Source: Limnoglobus roseus (GTDB lineage Bacteria; Planctomycetota; Planctomycetia; Gemmatales; Gemmataceae). From it: a stretch of DNA of 64,000 bases. The DNA is taken from positions 3,720,001-3,784,000 of the forward strand of contig NZ_CP042425.1 in the NCBI RefSeq assembly GCF_008254045.1, given 5' to 3'. Below the pieces are notes generated by a model. The model was not told the DNA's origin. It searched no databases and saw only the letters and a list, made by a program, of their open reading frames with translations. Both the position numbers and the translations under genes were made by a program. This document shows positions 30,223-38,405 of this stretch, piece after piece (the stretch's first letter is position 1; each line of letters begins with the position of its first letter).

Positions 30223-32655
30223 TCACGATTCGAACTCGAAGCGGACCGCCCCGGCCTCCAGTTTCAGCCGCGCGTCAAACGGCTTGCCCGACTTCGACTT
30301 GAAGCCCTTGAGTAGCGGACTGACACCCCGCTTTAACAACGCCTGCGCCGTCCGCGTGCTCACTTTTTTGCCGGCGATCGTCTTCCAAATCGCGAACTTG
30401 CAGCCATTTCGCCAGCCGCCGCACCCGTAGGATCGGTCCTGCTCAACGACCGTCGCCCCGCAGAGGGGACACGGACCGAGCGTGCCGTCCGCCGGCTTGG
30501 CCTTGGGTGATTTGCGGCGGGGTGCCTTTGCCTCTGGGGCCGCCGGTTCGACTCCGGTGGCGGTGGACTTGGGCTGCCGGCGGGCCCGCGGCGGTTTCGC
30601 CTCCGCGGCCGGAGGCGTGCGTGGGGGGGCCGCCTGTGGCGTGCGAACCTCCAGCACCGCGCCGGCGTCCGACAAGGTCAGGATCACCCCCTCCGAGCCC
30701 TCGAACGGCGGCGGGCGGAACAGCACCCGCCGCTGGAGCAATTCGCGGGCATGGCCGGCGTCGAACCGCCCGCCCTTGTACTCCTTCCAGAGCACGAACC
30801 CACACCCGTCCTTCCACCCCGAGCAGCCGAACCCGCGATTCCCCTCGATGACGTGCCGGCCGCACCGCGGGCAGTCGCCGAGCCGGGACTCATCAACCGC
30901 GTCGGTGCCGCCCACGATGCCGCGGGTGTACCCGACGATGTCCGCCATGAACCGGGCCGGGTCTAGCCGATCGCGTTCGATCTCCCGTAGCCGGGCTTCC
31001 CACTCGCCGGTCAGTTCCGGACTCTTCAGCCCCCGGTCTCGAATCAGGGCGACCAGATAGCGGCCCGCGTCCGTGGAGACGACCGTCTTCCCCTCTCGAA
31101 TGATGTACCCGCGGGTGAGGAGCGTCTCGATGGTCGCCGCCCGCGTCGCCGGGGTGCCGAGGCCCTTCTCCTTCAGTGCCTCCTTCAGTTCCTCGTCGTC
31201 GACCAGTTTGCCGGCCGTCTCCATCGCCCCGAGCAGGGTAGCCTCGGTGTACGGCTTCGGGGGCGTCGTCTCGCCCTTCTTCACGCTCGGCTCGTGCGGG
31301 CCGGTTTCGCCGGGACGGAACTCGGGTAGCACTTGCTCGTCCGGCTTCTTGTCGTCCGCGCGGGCCGGGTACAGGATCGTCCAGCCCGGGTCCACAACGC
31401 GGACGCCCCGGGCACGGAATGGAACCGCGTTCGCCTCTCCAGTGACGGTCGTCACGTCCTTGACGCAGGCCGGGTAGAAGCAGGCGATGAGCCGCAGGAG
31501 AACCGCGTCGAACACCGCCCGTTGCGGCGGCGGCAGATCGCCCGGCACCTTCCCGGTCGGGATGATCGCGTGGTGGTCCCGCACCTTCGCGTCGTCGACG
31601 ATGCGGGCGGTGAACGCGAGCTTGGCCAGATCGAGCCGACCGACCGCCTCCGGCTGGAGCGGACGGAGCGATTCGAGGACGCCGGGAACCTGCCCCTTCA
31701 GGTCGGCCGTCAGGTACCGCGAGTCGGTCCGCGGGTAGGTGATCAGTTTGGCCTCGTACAGCGATTGCGCAGCCGACAGGGTAGCGTCGGCCGACAGCCC
31801 GCGGCGGCGGTTCAGTTCCCGTTGGAGTTCGGTCAGGTCGAAAAGTTGGGGTGGTAGGTCCCGTTCGCCCTTGCGTTCGACGCCTTTCACGACGAATGGT
31901 TGGTCCCGCACCCGGTCGAGGGCGGCCAGGGCGTCGGCCTCCTTGGTGAACCGCTCGCCGGTAAACTTGAACGTGACCGCCCGGTAGACGGTCAGGAGTT
32001 CCCAGAACGGTTCGGGCTTGAACCCGCGGATTTCGTCGTCCCGCCGCACGACCAGGGCGAGCACCGGCGTCTGCACCCGGCCGACGCTCCACAGGAGGCC
32101 GCCGGCGTCGCGGTGGCGGACGGTATAGAAACGGGTGGCGTTCAGGCCGACGACCCAATCGGCCTGGCTGCGGCACCGGGCGGCGGCGTAGAGCGGGTCG
32201 TAGTCGGCCAGCGGTCGCAGGCGGCGAAGCGCGTCCCGGATGGCCGCTTCGGTCAGCGAGTTGAGCCACAGCCGCCGCGCCGGCTTGCCGGTCGCCCCGG
32301 CCAACTCCTGGATGTAACGGAAGATGAGCTCGCCCTCGCGGCCTGCGTCGGTGGCCGCGATGACTTCGTCGGCGGCCCGGAGGAGGCGCTTGACGACTGC
32401 GAACTGCTGGCCGGCCCGCTTCTCGTCGATGAGCTTGAGCCCGAACCGGTCCGGCACGAACGGGAGCGTGGCGAGGGACCACCGCTTGAGGGCCGGGTCG
32501 TAGTCCTGCGGCTCTTTGAGGGTGACGAGGTGCCCCAACGCCCAAGTGACCTGGTGCCCCGCGCCTTCGAGGTATCCTTCGTGTCGGGCCGTCGCGCCGA
32601 GGACGGCGGCGATCTCGCGGGCGACGGACGGCTTCTCGGCGACGACGACTTTCAT
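30223..32655 (-). CDS. topB: DNA topoisomerase III (type IA)
   Basis: An 810-aa enzyme from ATG at 32655 (MKVVVAEKPSVAREIAAVLG, the Toprim strand typical of TopB). TDAGREGELIFRYI is the Toprim acidic motif. The active-site Tyr is residue 307 in TYPRTDSRYL. The C-terminus carries two zinc-finger-like topoisomerase C-terminal repeats, CPRCGRHVIEGNRGFGC and CPLCGATVVEQDRSYGC, joined by a basic, Pro/Ala-rich linker. It relaxes and decatenates single-stranded DNA intermediates. No mobile-element genes adjoin it, so it is more likely chromosomal TopB than a plasmid TraE type. Confidence 0.95.
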   Translation of the reverse strand: MKVVVAEKPSVAREIAAVLGATARHEGYLEGAGHQVTWALGHLVTLKEPQDYDPALKRWSLATLPFVPDRFGLKLIDEKRAGQQFAVVKRLLRAADEVIAATDAGREGELIFRYIQELAGATGKPARRLWLNSLTEAAIRDALRRLRPLADYDPLYAAARCRSQADWVVGLNATRFYTVRHRDAGGLLWSVGRVQTPVLALVVRRDDEIRGFKPEPFWELLTVYRAVTFKFTGERFTKEADALAALDRVRDQPFVVKGVERKGERDLPPQLFDLTELQRELNRRRGLSADATLSAAQSLYEAKLITYPRTDSRYLTADLKGQVPGVLESLRPLQPEAVGRLDLAKLAFTARIVDDAKVRDHHAIIPTGKVPGDLPPPQRAVFDAVLLRLIACFYPACVKDVTTVTGEANAVPFRARGVRVVDPGWTILYPARADDKKPDEQVLPEFRPGETGPHEPSVKKGETTPPKPYTEATLLGAMETAGKLVDDEELKEALKEKGLGTPATRAATIETLLTRGYIIREGKTVVSTDAGRYLVALIRDRGLKSPELTGEWEARLREIERDRLDPARFMADIVGYTRGIVGGTDAVDESRLGDCPRCGRHVIEGNRGFGCSGWKDGCGFVLWKEYKGGRFDAGHARELLQRRVLFRPPPFEGSEGVILTLSDAGAVLEVRTPQAAPPRTPPAAEAKPPRARRQPKSTATGVEPAAPEAKAPRRKSPKAKPADGTLGPCPLCGATVVEQDRSYGCGGWRNGCKFAIWKTIAGKKVSTRTAQALLKRGVSPLLKGFKSKSGKPFDARLKLEAGAVRFEFES

Positions 32656-32882
32656 GGCACCTCGACCGGGATCAACCACCGGGCAAAAACCCGGCGTTCT
32701 TCGACGAACGTCTCCGCACCCCTCGGGCTCTTCGCCCCGTGTGGCGTGTCGGCCGGGAGCACGCTCGTCCCAGCGTGGCCGGGTCCACGGCGGGAACGCG
32801 GCACAGATTCGGATCGATATGCGATCGTGATCGCGGGAGAGTGCTCGCCCCTCTTCTCGCCGTCAACCAATCTTATGTTGCG

Positions 32883-33848
32883 TCAGCGGTCGGAGACCTT
32901 CTCTCCCTTCTTTTTCCAGTACTCGAGAAAATCGGCGACGAGGGGGCCGTTCGGCTTCGCTCCCGCCCGGTGTTCCGCCGGCGTGGCCCCGAAGTAATGG
33001 CTGATCCACCCGTCGGCCCGGTCCGCCGCGCCGTCAATGAACTGGTCGAGTTCCGCGACCGAGCAACTCAGCGGGAACGTCTCCTCGACGACGAGCGGCT
33101 TGCCGATGTCGTAGACGGCGAGGGCCGCCTGAGCCTTGTCCACCTTGCCCGCCGAGGGGTAGAAGTGGACGCTCACGAAGTCGAGGTGGCGGGCAACCTG
33201 CGGCGAGTAGAACAGCGGCTTCGCATTCGGCCAGACCATGGCCCACGGGATCACGCCCACGGTGATGAGCGTATCCTTGTCGTGCGTGCGGATCGCCGCG
33301 ACGAGGGTTTTCACCCACGCCTCGGCGATGTCCTTGGTGTCGCGGCCGGCCGGTTTGTTGCTGATCCGCTGGACGAAGTGGAACCCGCCGAGTTCCCCGC
33401 CGACCCACGGGTGGTCCTTCGGTCCCGGCTCGTTGATGACCGGCTCGTTCACGAGGTCGTAGCAGAAGGCCGCCGGGTGCCCGGCACACGTCTCGGCGAT
33501 CGCGCTCCAGAACCGGGCTTGCGCCGCCCAGCGGTCGGCCTCGGCGAGCTTGTCGTACCACTCGGGGATCCGCTTGAGGCGGAAACAATTTAAGCCGGTC
33601 AGGTCGAGGTAGAGGCCCGTTTCCCCAGCCAGGTCGAGGAGCTTTTTGAGACGGGCGAGCTGGTCGGCCCGCGGCTTGTCCGCCGCGGCCATGAACGTCT
33701 CGAACTGGAGGTGCCACCGGACGACGTTCGCCCCGAGCTTCCGCATTTCTGCAAAGTCGGTCTCGATGTTGCGCCACCCGGCCGGCGTGTCCCAGTCGTC
33801 CTCGGCGAGGCGCTCGAACCGCCCGAGGTAGTTGAACCCCCACGGCAC
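32883..33848 (-). CDS. GH5/cellulase-like glycoside hydrolase domain (downstream of an in-frame stop)
   Basis: The frame encodes a (beta/alpha)8 glycosidase related to GH5 and other clan A enzymes. Acid/base Glu135 lies in CYDLVNEP, and the nucleophile is Glu255 or Glu256 in PLVVEETFPL. GTG at 33848 is the first usable start codon, but coding-quality sequence continues upstream in the same frame (KLSEDGKTFALAKTGKRF) to a TAG at 33930-33932. Beyond it, still in frame, is a good signal peptide. The intact ancestor was therefore one secreted enzyme. As it stands, only a cytosolic N-terminally clipped form could be made from GTG, unless the TAG is read through. The substrate is unknown. Confidence 0.75.
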   Translation of the reverse strand: MPWGFNYLGRFERLAEDDWDTPAGWRNIETDFAEMRKLGANVVRWHLQFETFMAAADKPRADQLARLKKLLDLAGETGLYLDLTGLNCFRLKRIPEWYDKLAEADRWAAQARFWSAIAETCAGHPAAFCYDLVNEPVINEPGPKDHPWVGGELGGFHFVQRISNKPAGRDTKDIAEAWVKTLVAAIRTHDKDTLITVGVIPWAMVWPNAKPLFYSPQVARHLDFVSVHFYPSAGKVDKAQAALAVYDIGKPLVVEETFPLSCSVAELDQFIDGAADRADGWISHYFGATPAEHRAGAKPNGPLVADFLEYWKKKGEKVSDR

Positions 33849-33929
33849 GAACCGCTTGCCCGTCTTGGCGAGAGCGAACGTCTTGCCGTCTTCGGACAGT
33901 TTGACCCGCGGTGCTGCCCGGGGAGTTGG

Positions 33930-34034
33930 CTATTCACCACCGCGGGCCGGGCCGTGGCCGAACGTCATCACCGCAACCGTCAGCACGGCCACGAGACGAC
34001 GAACGTCGGACGGGCATCGCAAATTCATGGACAT
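33930..34034 (-). pseudogene. Severed signal peptide of the GH5-like gene, ended by TAG
   Basis: Bases 34034 to 33933 encode MSMNLRCPSDVRRLVAVLTV and then AVMTFGHGPARGGE, a textbook basic/hydrophobic/cleavage-site leader, stopped by TAG at 33932-33930. The frame is the same as that of the glycosidase at 32883-33848, so a single substitution (for example CAG to TAG) would explain the break. It could be a true nonsense mutation, stop readthrough or a base-calling error. Confidence 0.7.
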
Positions 34035-34145
34035 CCTCGGGTCGATTCCTGGGACGGTGGGCTTCATTGTTCTGCCTTCGGACGTGGCCGTCCACCCAGT
34101 TCGCGCCTCATCTACCACTTTACCACTCGCCGTGGCAGTGGAGGG

Positions 34146-35876
34146 TTACTTCATGGGCAGGCGGTAGCACGCGGCCTCCTGGCCGTTCCGGAGGTACAGG
34201 CAGCCGTGTGCCAGCACGGGGTGGTTCCAGGTTTTCCCGGTCAGAGCCGGCACCTTGGCCAGTTCGTTGAACTCGGCCGGGTTCGCCTCTACCAGCGCCA
34301 CCGCCCCTCGCTCTGCCTGCACCAGCAACAGCCCCTGGTCTGCCAGCGCGACGACCTGCCCGTGACCGTAGCCGGTGTCCTTCCACAACTGCCGGCCGTC
34401 CGCCAGGTCGACGCAACAGAACCGGCCGTCGTCGAACCCGTAGAAGTGCCCCCCGAAGGCCACGCCGTCGTTGAAGTACGGCCGTGCCCCCCGCGTGCTC
34501 CACACGGTCTGGACGTCCCAGGCGTCACCCGCCTTCGTCACCCGGAGCCGTCGCACGCCTTGGTCCCCGCCGACGCCCGTGCCGATCACCACGTCCGTGT
34601 CCGACACGACCAGCGGCTGCGTCGACCGGTTCCCGCCACCCCCGACGGGCCAGACGTGTTCCCAGAGCTTCACACCGTCGGCCGGGCGGAAGGCTTCGAG
34701 GCCGTAGTCGGACACGACCAGCGCTTGCGGCACGCCGCCGAAGTCCGCCGGGTGGGCGGAGGCGTAGCCGTGCTTGGCGTTCCCCGCGATCCAGGTGAAC
34801 TCACCGGTCTCAGCCCGGAACGCGACGGTGCCCTTGCCGGGCCCGCCCCCGGCGTACACGATCACCAGGCCGTCGGTCACCAGCGGGGACGCGGCGAAGC
34901 CCCACTGCGGCAGCGTTCCGCCGGCCGCGACGACGTCGGCCGTCCAGTCGAGTTTGCCGGTCGCGGCATCGAGCCGGTGCACTCGCCCGTTCGCCCCCTG
35001 GGCGTACACCTTCGTGCCGTGGACCGTGGGCGTCGCGCGGGGGCCGGCCCCGGAGATCGTCTCCTCGAACCGGCCGGGGGTCTTGAACTCCCAAACCTCG
35101 GCCCCGGTCGCCGCGTCGTAGCAGACGACGGCCTCGTCCGGCCCACGTTGCTCCTGCGTAAACAGCCTCCCGCCGGCCAGGGCGAACGACCCCCACCCCG
35201 GCCCGACGCGCTTCTTCCAGACCAACTCGGGAGGCCGGGTTGCCCAGTCCGAGTCGAGCTTCGCGCCGGTCACCACCGCGTCGCGTTTGGCCCCGCGGAA
35301 CCCGGGCCAGTCACCCGGGCCGACCTCCACCGGCTTCGCGGTACTGGCCGGCACCGAGGCGGCCGGCTTCTCGGCGAGGAACAGGTCTTCGTCCGACGGC
35401 TGCCAGCGCCATCGCAGGTACGGCACGACGTCCGCGTCGGTGCCGTTGACCTTCACCATTCCGACGACGACCCACAGCCCGGCGAGGAGGACGAGCAAGC
35501 CGCCCCGCCGAACCGCAACGGGCAGCGGTACGCTCACGGCGAGCCAGCCGATCCACACCACGAGCGCCGCGATCAGACCGTAGATGGCGACGACCAACTC
35601 GTTACCCTTGTGGACCGTGACCGCCAGCGTCACGAGCGGCACGAGCACCAGTGCCGGAACGGCCCAGCGGAACGATCCGCGGACGCCTGCGGCGAACACC
35701 CACCAGCCGACGACCGCGACCGCGCCAAGCAGCGGGGACGCGACGATGGCGATCATGTTCGCCAGCGACCGTGGCGCGAGCCACGACGTCATCGTCCAGG
35801 CCGCGGCGATCGCGGCGAGAATCAGTAACCCGAACCAGACGCGAACCGGCCAGCGATCGTCGGTGGTCGTACTCAT
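34146..35876 (-). CDS. Membrane-anchored PQQ-type beta-propeller protein
   Basis: A 576-aa protein from ATG at 35876. Residues about 10-130 contain four or five membrane helices (for example VWFGLLILAAIAAAWTM and GGLLVLLAGLWVVVGMV). From about 165 an extracytoplasmic PQQ-like propeller starts with DWPGFRGAKRDAV. Repeats such as VCYDAATGAEVWEFKTPG, LDAATGKLDWTADV and CVDLADGRQLWKDTGYG follow. Planctomycetes carry many such proteins. Without visible cofactor ligands it may be a non-enzymatic scaffold like BamB or a quinoprotein; I cannot decide. It lies 112 bases upstream of the broken GH5 gene on the same strand. Confidence 0.85.
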   Translation of the reverse strand: MSTTTDDRWPVRVWFGLLILAAIAAAWTMTSWLAPRSLANMIAIVASPLLGAVAVVGWWVFAAGVRGSFRWAVPALVLVPLVTLAVTVHKGNELVVAIYGLIAALVVWIGWLAVSVPLPVAVRRGGLLVLLAGLWVVVGMVKVNGTDADVVPYLRWRWQPSDEDLFLAEKPAASVPASTAKPVEVGPGDWPGFRGAKRDAVVTGAKLDSDWATRPPELVWKKRVGPGWGSFALAGGRLFTQEQRGPDEAVVCYDAATGAEVWEFKTPGRFEETISGAGPRATPTVHGTKVYAQGANGRVHRLDAATGKLDWTADVVAAGGTLPQWGFAASPLVTDGLVIVYAGGGPGKGTVAFRAETGEFTWIAGNAKHGYASAHPADFGGVPQALVVSDYGLEAFRPADGVKLWEHVWPVGGGGNRSTQPLVVSDTDVVIGTGVGGDQGVRRLRVTKAGDAWDVQTVWSTRGARPYFNDGVAFGGHFYGFDDGRFCCVDLADGRQLWKDTGYGHGQVVALADQGLLLVQAERGAVALVEANPAEFNELAKVPALTGKTWNHPVLAHGCLYLRNGQEAACYRLPMK

Positions 35877-36053
35877 AAACGGATCTCCTGCGAGTGGCTG
35901 GCTCGTCGTCCGAACCGCACGGGTTCGGAAACGAGACCAGGGTACGGGTGCGGCCCGATGGGTTGGAGGACCGGCCGGCTGACGTACGCCCAACACTGTC
36001 CGGAGGCACACGCCAAAATCCTCGCCGCCATGTTACCTCAATTAAATGTCTGT

Positions 36054-36064
36054 CCAGTCAGTCA
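36054..36064. promoter_or_regulatory. Motif CCAGTCAGTCA, copy downstream of tetR
   Basis: An exact copy of the 11-base motif at 36672-36682, located 17 bases beyond the tetR stop. The same orientation at both ends of the gene suggests a regulator half-site. TGACTGACTGG-type sites are plausible for TetR regulators, but this assignment is inference. Confidence 0.35.
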
Positions 36065-36080
36065 TTGCTCGCTCAAAAAA

Positions 36081-36647
36081 CTAGTTGAGCACGCGCCAGA
36101 GAGCATCGAACCCGACCTTGCAGTGCTCGCCCGCGTGGGTCGGGTCTTGAACCATGTAATCCATTGTGGCCTCCGCCAGCGCGTTCAGAACCGCGTACAC
36201 AAACCCGGCCGGAACGCCCCGCATGGGGCCATTGGCGCGGCTCTGCTCCAGTAATCCGGCGATCCCGGCCATGGCCCGGTGCGCCGCCGCGCGAGTCGTG
36301 GGTGTGATCTCATCGGACACGACGAGTTGCGACAGGGCGCGGCGTTTCTCCGGGTGGGCCACCGCCCAGCCCATCCACTTCGACCAGACGTGGAAGACTT
36401 GCTCACGGAGGGCGGCCCCGGCCGGAAGTCCTTCCGAAGCTGCCGCCGCCATCCCCGATTTCAGTTCCAGGTACAGTTGGTTCAACAAGTCCGCTTTAGT
36501 CTCGAAGTAGGTGAACAACGACCCGTTCGAGACGCCAGCCTCTTGAGCGATCAGTGCCGTTGGCGCGTTCAGCCCGTGCGTCACGATCACGCGCGCCGCC
36601 GCGGCCATGATCGCGTTCCTCTTATCCTCACTTTTGGGCCTAGCCAT
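36081..36647 (-). CDS. TetR family transcriptional regulator
   Basis: A 188-aa protein from ATG at 36647 (MARPKSEDKRNAIMAAAARV). The helix-turn-helix is clear (GLNAPTALIAQEAGVSNGSL, then FTYFETKADLL; residues about 22-55). The C-terminal domain is helical and not diagnostic of a ligand. The frame continues to a possible start at 36683, but that extension crosses the putative operator and lacks family similarity. The predicted operator motif lies 25 bases above the start, consistent with self-repression. No efflux or enzyme gene it might control is adjacent, so its target may have been lost in this rearranged stretch. Confidence 0.88.
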   Translation of the reverse strand: MARPKSEDKRNAIMAAAARVIVTHGLNAPTALIAQEAGVSNGSLFTYFETKADLLNQLYLELKSGMAAAASEGLPAGAALREQVFHVWSKWMGWAVAHPEKRRALSQLVVSDEITPTTRAAAHRAMAGIAGLLEQSRANGPMRGVPAGFVYAVLNALAEATMDYMVQDPTHAGEHCKVGFDALWRVLN

Positions 36648-36671
36648 ATCGCCAAGGATAATAAAGAGCGA

Positions 36672-36682
36672 CCAGTCAGTCA
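36672..36682. promoter_or_regulatory. Motif CCAGTCAGTCA, copy upstream of tetR
   Basis: An 11-base motif 25 bases upstream of the tetR ATG, identical to 36054-36064 on the far side of the gene. Read on the minus strand it is TGACTGACTGG. It is a candidate TetR operator half-site in the tetR promoter. Confidence 0.4.
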
Positions 36683-36937
36683 ACTAAATTCTCTCACGAG
36701 TTCATCCCTGAACGGCTGACGGCTCATAACCTGTCCCGGTCTAGTCCACCACCCGGCGAGGGATGGCCTGAAGTTGTGGAACGAGATTGCGATCGTCGCC
36801 GAAAGGGTAAATTCACCCTGAGCTAGCTCGTAATAGTCGCTCCAGTTCGTCGGCATCGCGTTGAGCAGAACGAAGCCGTGAGACTGTCCTTCCGCACCAA
36901 CGACTTCTAGACTGCAATTCACCCCGCCAACGGGCAT
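36680..36937 (-). CDS. Small hypothetical protein, doubtful
   Basis: An 85-aa frame beginning MPVGGVNCSLEVVGAEGQSH. Its composition is protein-like (mixed hydrophobics, few Arg/Pro runs), unlike most spurious frames in this GC-rich DNA. Its third-position GC is clearly lower than that of neighbouring genes, which would suit acquired DNA or no coding at all. It ends at the putative TetR operator. No domain is recognised. The rest of the 36648-36969 gap holds nothing else I can identify. Confidence 0.3.
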   Translation of the reverse strand: MPVGGVNCSLEVVGAEGQSHGFVLLNAMPTNWSDYYELAQGEFTLSATIAISFHNFRPSLAGWWTRPGQVMSRQPFRDELVREFS

Positions 36938-36969
36938 GGACGCCTGCGAACGGATTTGCGGAGAGTGCC

Positions 36970-37347
36970 GTGCCGGGAATTGAACCGCGAGAATTCAAGC
37001 GACCGGGGACACTGGACTACGTGCTGGTCGCCTCCGGCCTGATCACCGTCACGACGACCCGGGAGCATGACGTGATTGCCGCGGCCCCGGCCCTGACGGC
37101 ACAGTTCCCACCGGGCCAAGTGCTGCCGATCGACGAGATCGTCCCCGCCCTCCGGTGCCTGATCCTCGACGTGGTCTACCAGCGGTCGAATTTTCTCGAC
37201 GGGGCGAGCGTCCGGGCGGAGGCGATCCACGTCTTCAATCGCCACCGCGTCCTCGACGGCGGCATCGCAAAGATGTACGAGTTCCTCCGACAGGGGGCCG
37301 AGGTTGCCCGGGCCGATCTCGCGAGATGCCGGCTCATGATCCGGTAG
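36970..37347 (+). CDS. Hypothetical protein
   Basis: A 125-aa frame from a GTG start. The frame is open further upstream without a better start, so the N-terminus is uncertain. Third positions are strongly G/C, as in real genes here, and the protein has alternating hydrophobic segments (LDYVLVASGLITVTTT, ALRCLILDVVYQRSNFLDG). I do not recognise the family. It sits between a TetR gene and an IS630 element in a stretch of short or damaged genes, so it may be a fragment of something longer. Confidence 0.45.
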   Translation: MPGIEPREFKRPGTLDYVLVASGLITVTTTREHDVIAAAPALTAQFPPGQVLPIDEIVPALRCLILDVVYQRSNFLDGASVRAEAIHVFNRHRVLDGGIAKMYEFLRQGAEVARADLARCRLMIR

Positions 37348-37394
37348 CGGACCAGTTTGGCGGGCGGACGCAGATAACGACGACGTGCGGCGGG

Positions 37395-37712
37395 TCAGAT
37401 GGTCATAGGCCGTTTGAAGACGGCAACGATGTCCCTCGTCCACCCATCGCCGGCCGATGCCGCTACGACCGCGACCAATTCCCACCCGTCCGCCCTCAGA
37501 CGGTTGAAGACCGGCCGAACACGGAACCGCTCGTCCAGAAGTTGTGCGAACTCGGGTGGGTCATGAAACTGAGGGCGAAGGCGTGAGAGACGTTCGCAAG
37601 ATGTGGACGGGCCGCCGTGGCGCCGGGGATGGGACCGCGGCGGTTTTTCGTTGGGTGGGCGGCAGTGGGAACGGTTCGTGTCTGGCCGAACAAGGGGTGG
37701 ATGGACAGTCAA
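37395..37712 (-). CDS. Hypothetical protein with DUF4177-like tail, start uncertain
   Basis: The last 50 residues (VFNRLRADGWELVAVVAASA, then WTRDIVAVFKRP) have the ADGWELV...FKRP pattern of DUF4177-type small proteins. The upstream half, up to a TTG start, is rich in Arg and Pro and not convincing. An ATG near 37564 lies one base out of frame just before the good part (MTHP, then EFAQLLDERF in the shifted frame). This hints that a one-base change has separated the start from the body. Function unknown. Confidence 0.4.
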   Translation of the reverse strand: MTVHPPLVRPDTNRSHCRPPNEKPPRSHPRRHGGPSTSCERLSRLRPQFHDPPEFAQLLDERFRVRPVFNRLRADGWELVAVVAASAGDGWTRDIVAVFKRPMTI

Positions 37713-37808
37713 GCCGGCGACGATGACCCGGAATCAAACGCGGTACAACTCGGCCTTGGGGAATCGCTTGGGTGAGCCTTTTTGTGTTGCTCGCTGGCGG
37801 CCGGCTGG

Positions 37809-38405
37809 CTAGTATCGGTTCGGTGACGGCGTAGCGTGTGGCAGTCCGTACCCGCAATGGCGGATGTAGGCCGCACACTCGTCCGGCTGGAACACCCGCG
37901 ACACCGACGCCAGGAATGTAAGGAGGGTCGGGACAGCCCGGTGGCCGTCCGATCGGAGGAGCCGCTTGAGCTTGGCGAATGCCAGCTCGATCGGGTTCAG
38001 ATCCGGCGAGTACGGGGGGAGGAACACCAGCCGGCACCCGGCGGCTTCAACCGCCGTCCGGACGGCGGCCGACTTGTGACACGGCAGGTTGTCGAGCACC
38101 ACCGTGTCACCCGGTCGCAGGGCCGGGACCAAGACGGACGTGACGTAGTCGCGGAACCGATCCCCGGTCATGGGCCCGTCGAGCACCTGGGTGGCGACCA
38201 TCCCGTCGGCACGGACGGCGGCCGTGAAGGTCAGGCTCTTGTAGTGACCGTGGGGGACCGAACCGACGACCGGGTCGCCCCTGGGGGCGTACCCGTACCG
38301 CCGGTCCATGGTCGTGTTGGCGGCCGTCTCGTCCACGAACACGACCCGCGTCGGGTCGACGGCCGGGGCGGTGTCGCTACGCCAGGCGTCGCGGGCGGCC
38401 CGCAC
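37809..38405 (-). CDS. IS630 family transposase, C-terminal catalytic part (orfB)
   Basis: It encodes the DDE domain of an IS630/Tc1-mariner-like transposase: first Asp in VVFVDETAAN, second in TVVLDNLPCHKS, and Glu in SPDLNPIELAFAKLK. The frame really continues upstream to the A7 run at 38439-38445 (KKVTRAAEQDRPDVRAARDA). It is therefore normally produced as an orfA-orfB fusion after a one-base shift, and the internal Met is not a likely start. The stop codon is TAG, formed by the target TA plus one flanking base, right at the element's end. Confidence 0.88.
   Translation of the reverse strand: MRAARDAWRSDTAPAVDPTRVVFVDETAANTTMDRRYGYAPRGDPVVGSVPHGHYKSLTFTAAVRADGMVATQVLDGPMTGDRFRDYVTSVLVPALRPGDTVVLDNLPCHKSAAVRTAVEAAGCRLVFLPPYSPDLNPIELAFAKLKRLLRSDGHRAVPTLLTFLASVSRVFQPDECAAYIRHCGYGLPHATPSPNRY

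Noticed and set aside
36919..37485. Minus-strand frame of 188 codons opposite the 125-aa hypothetical gene
   Set aside because: It is Arg/Asp/His-rich like other shadow frames, whereas the plus-strand frame has the expected third-position bias and a normal amino acid mix.
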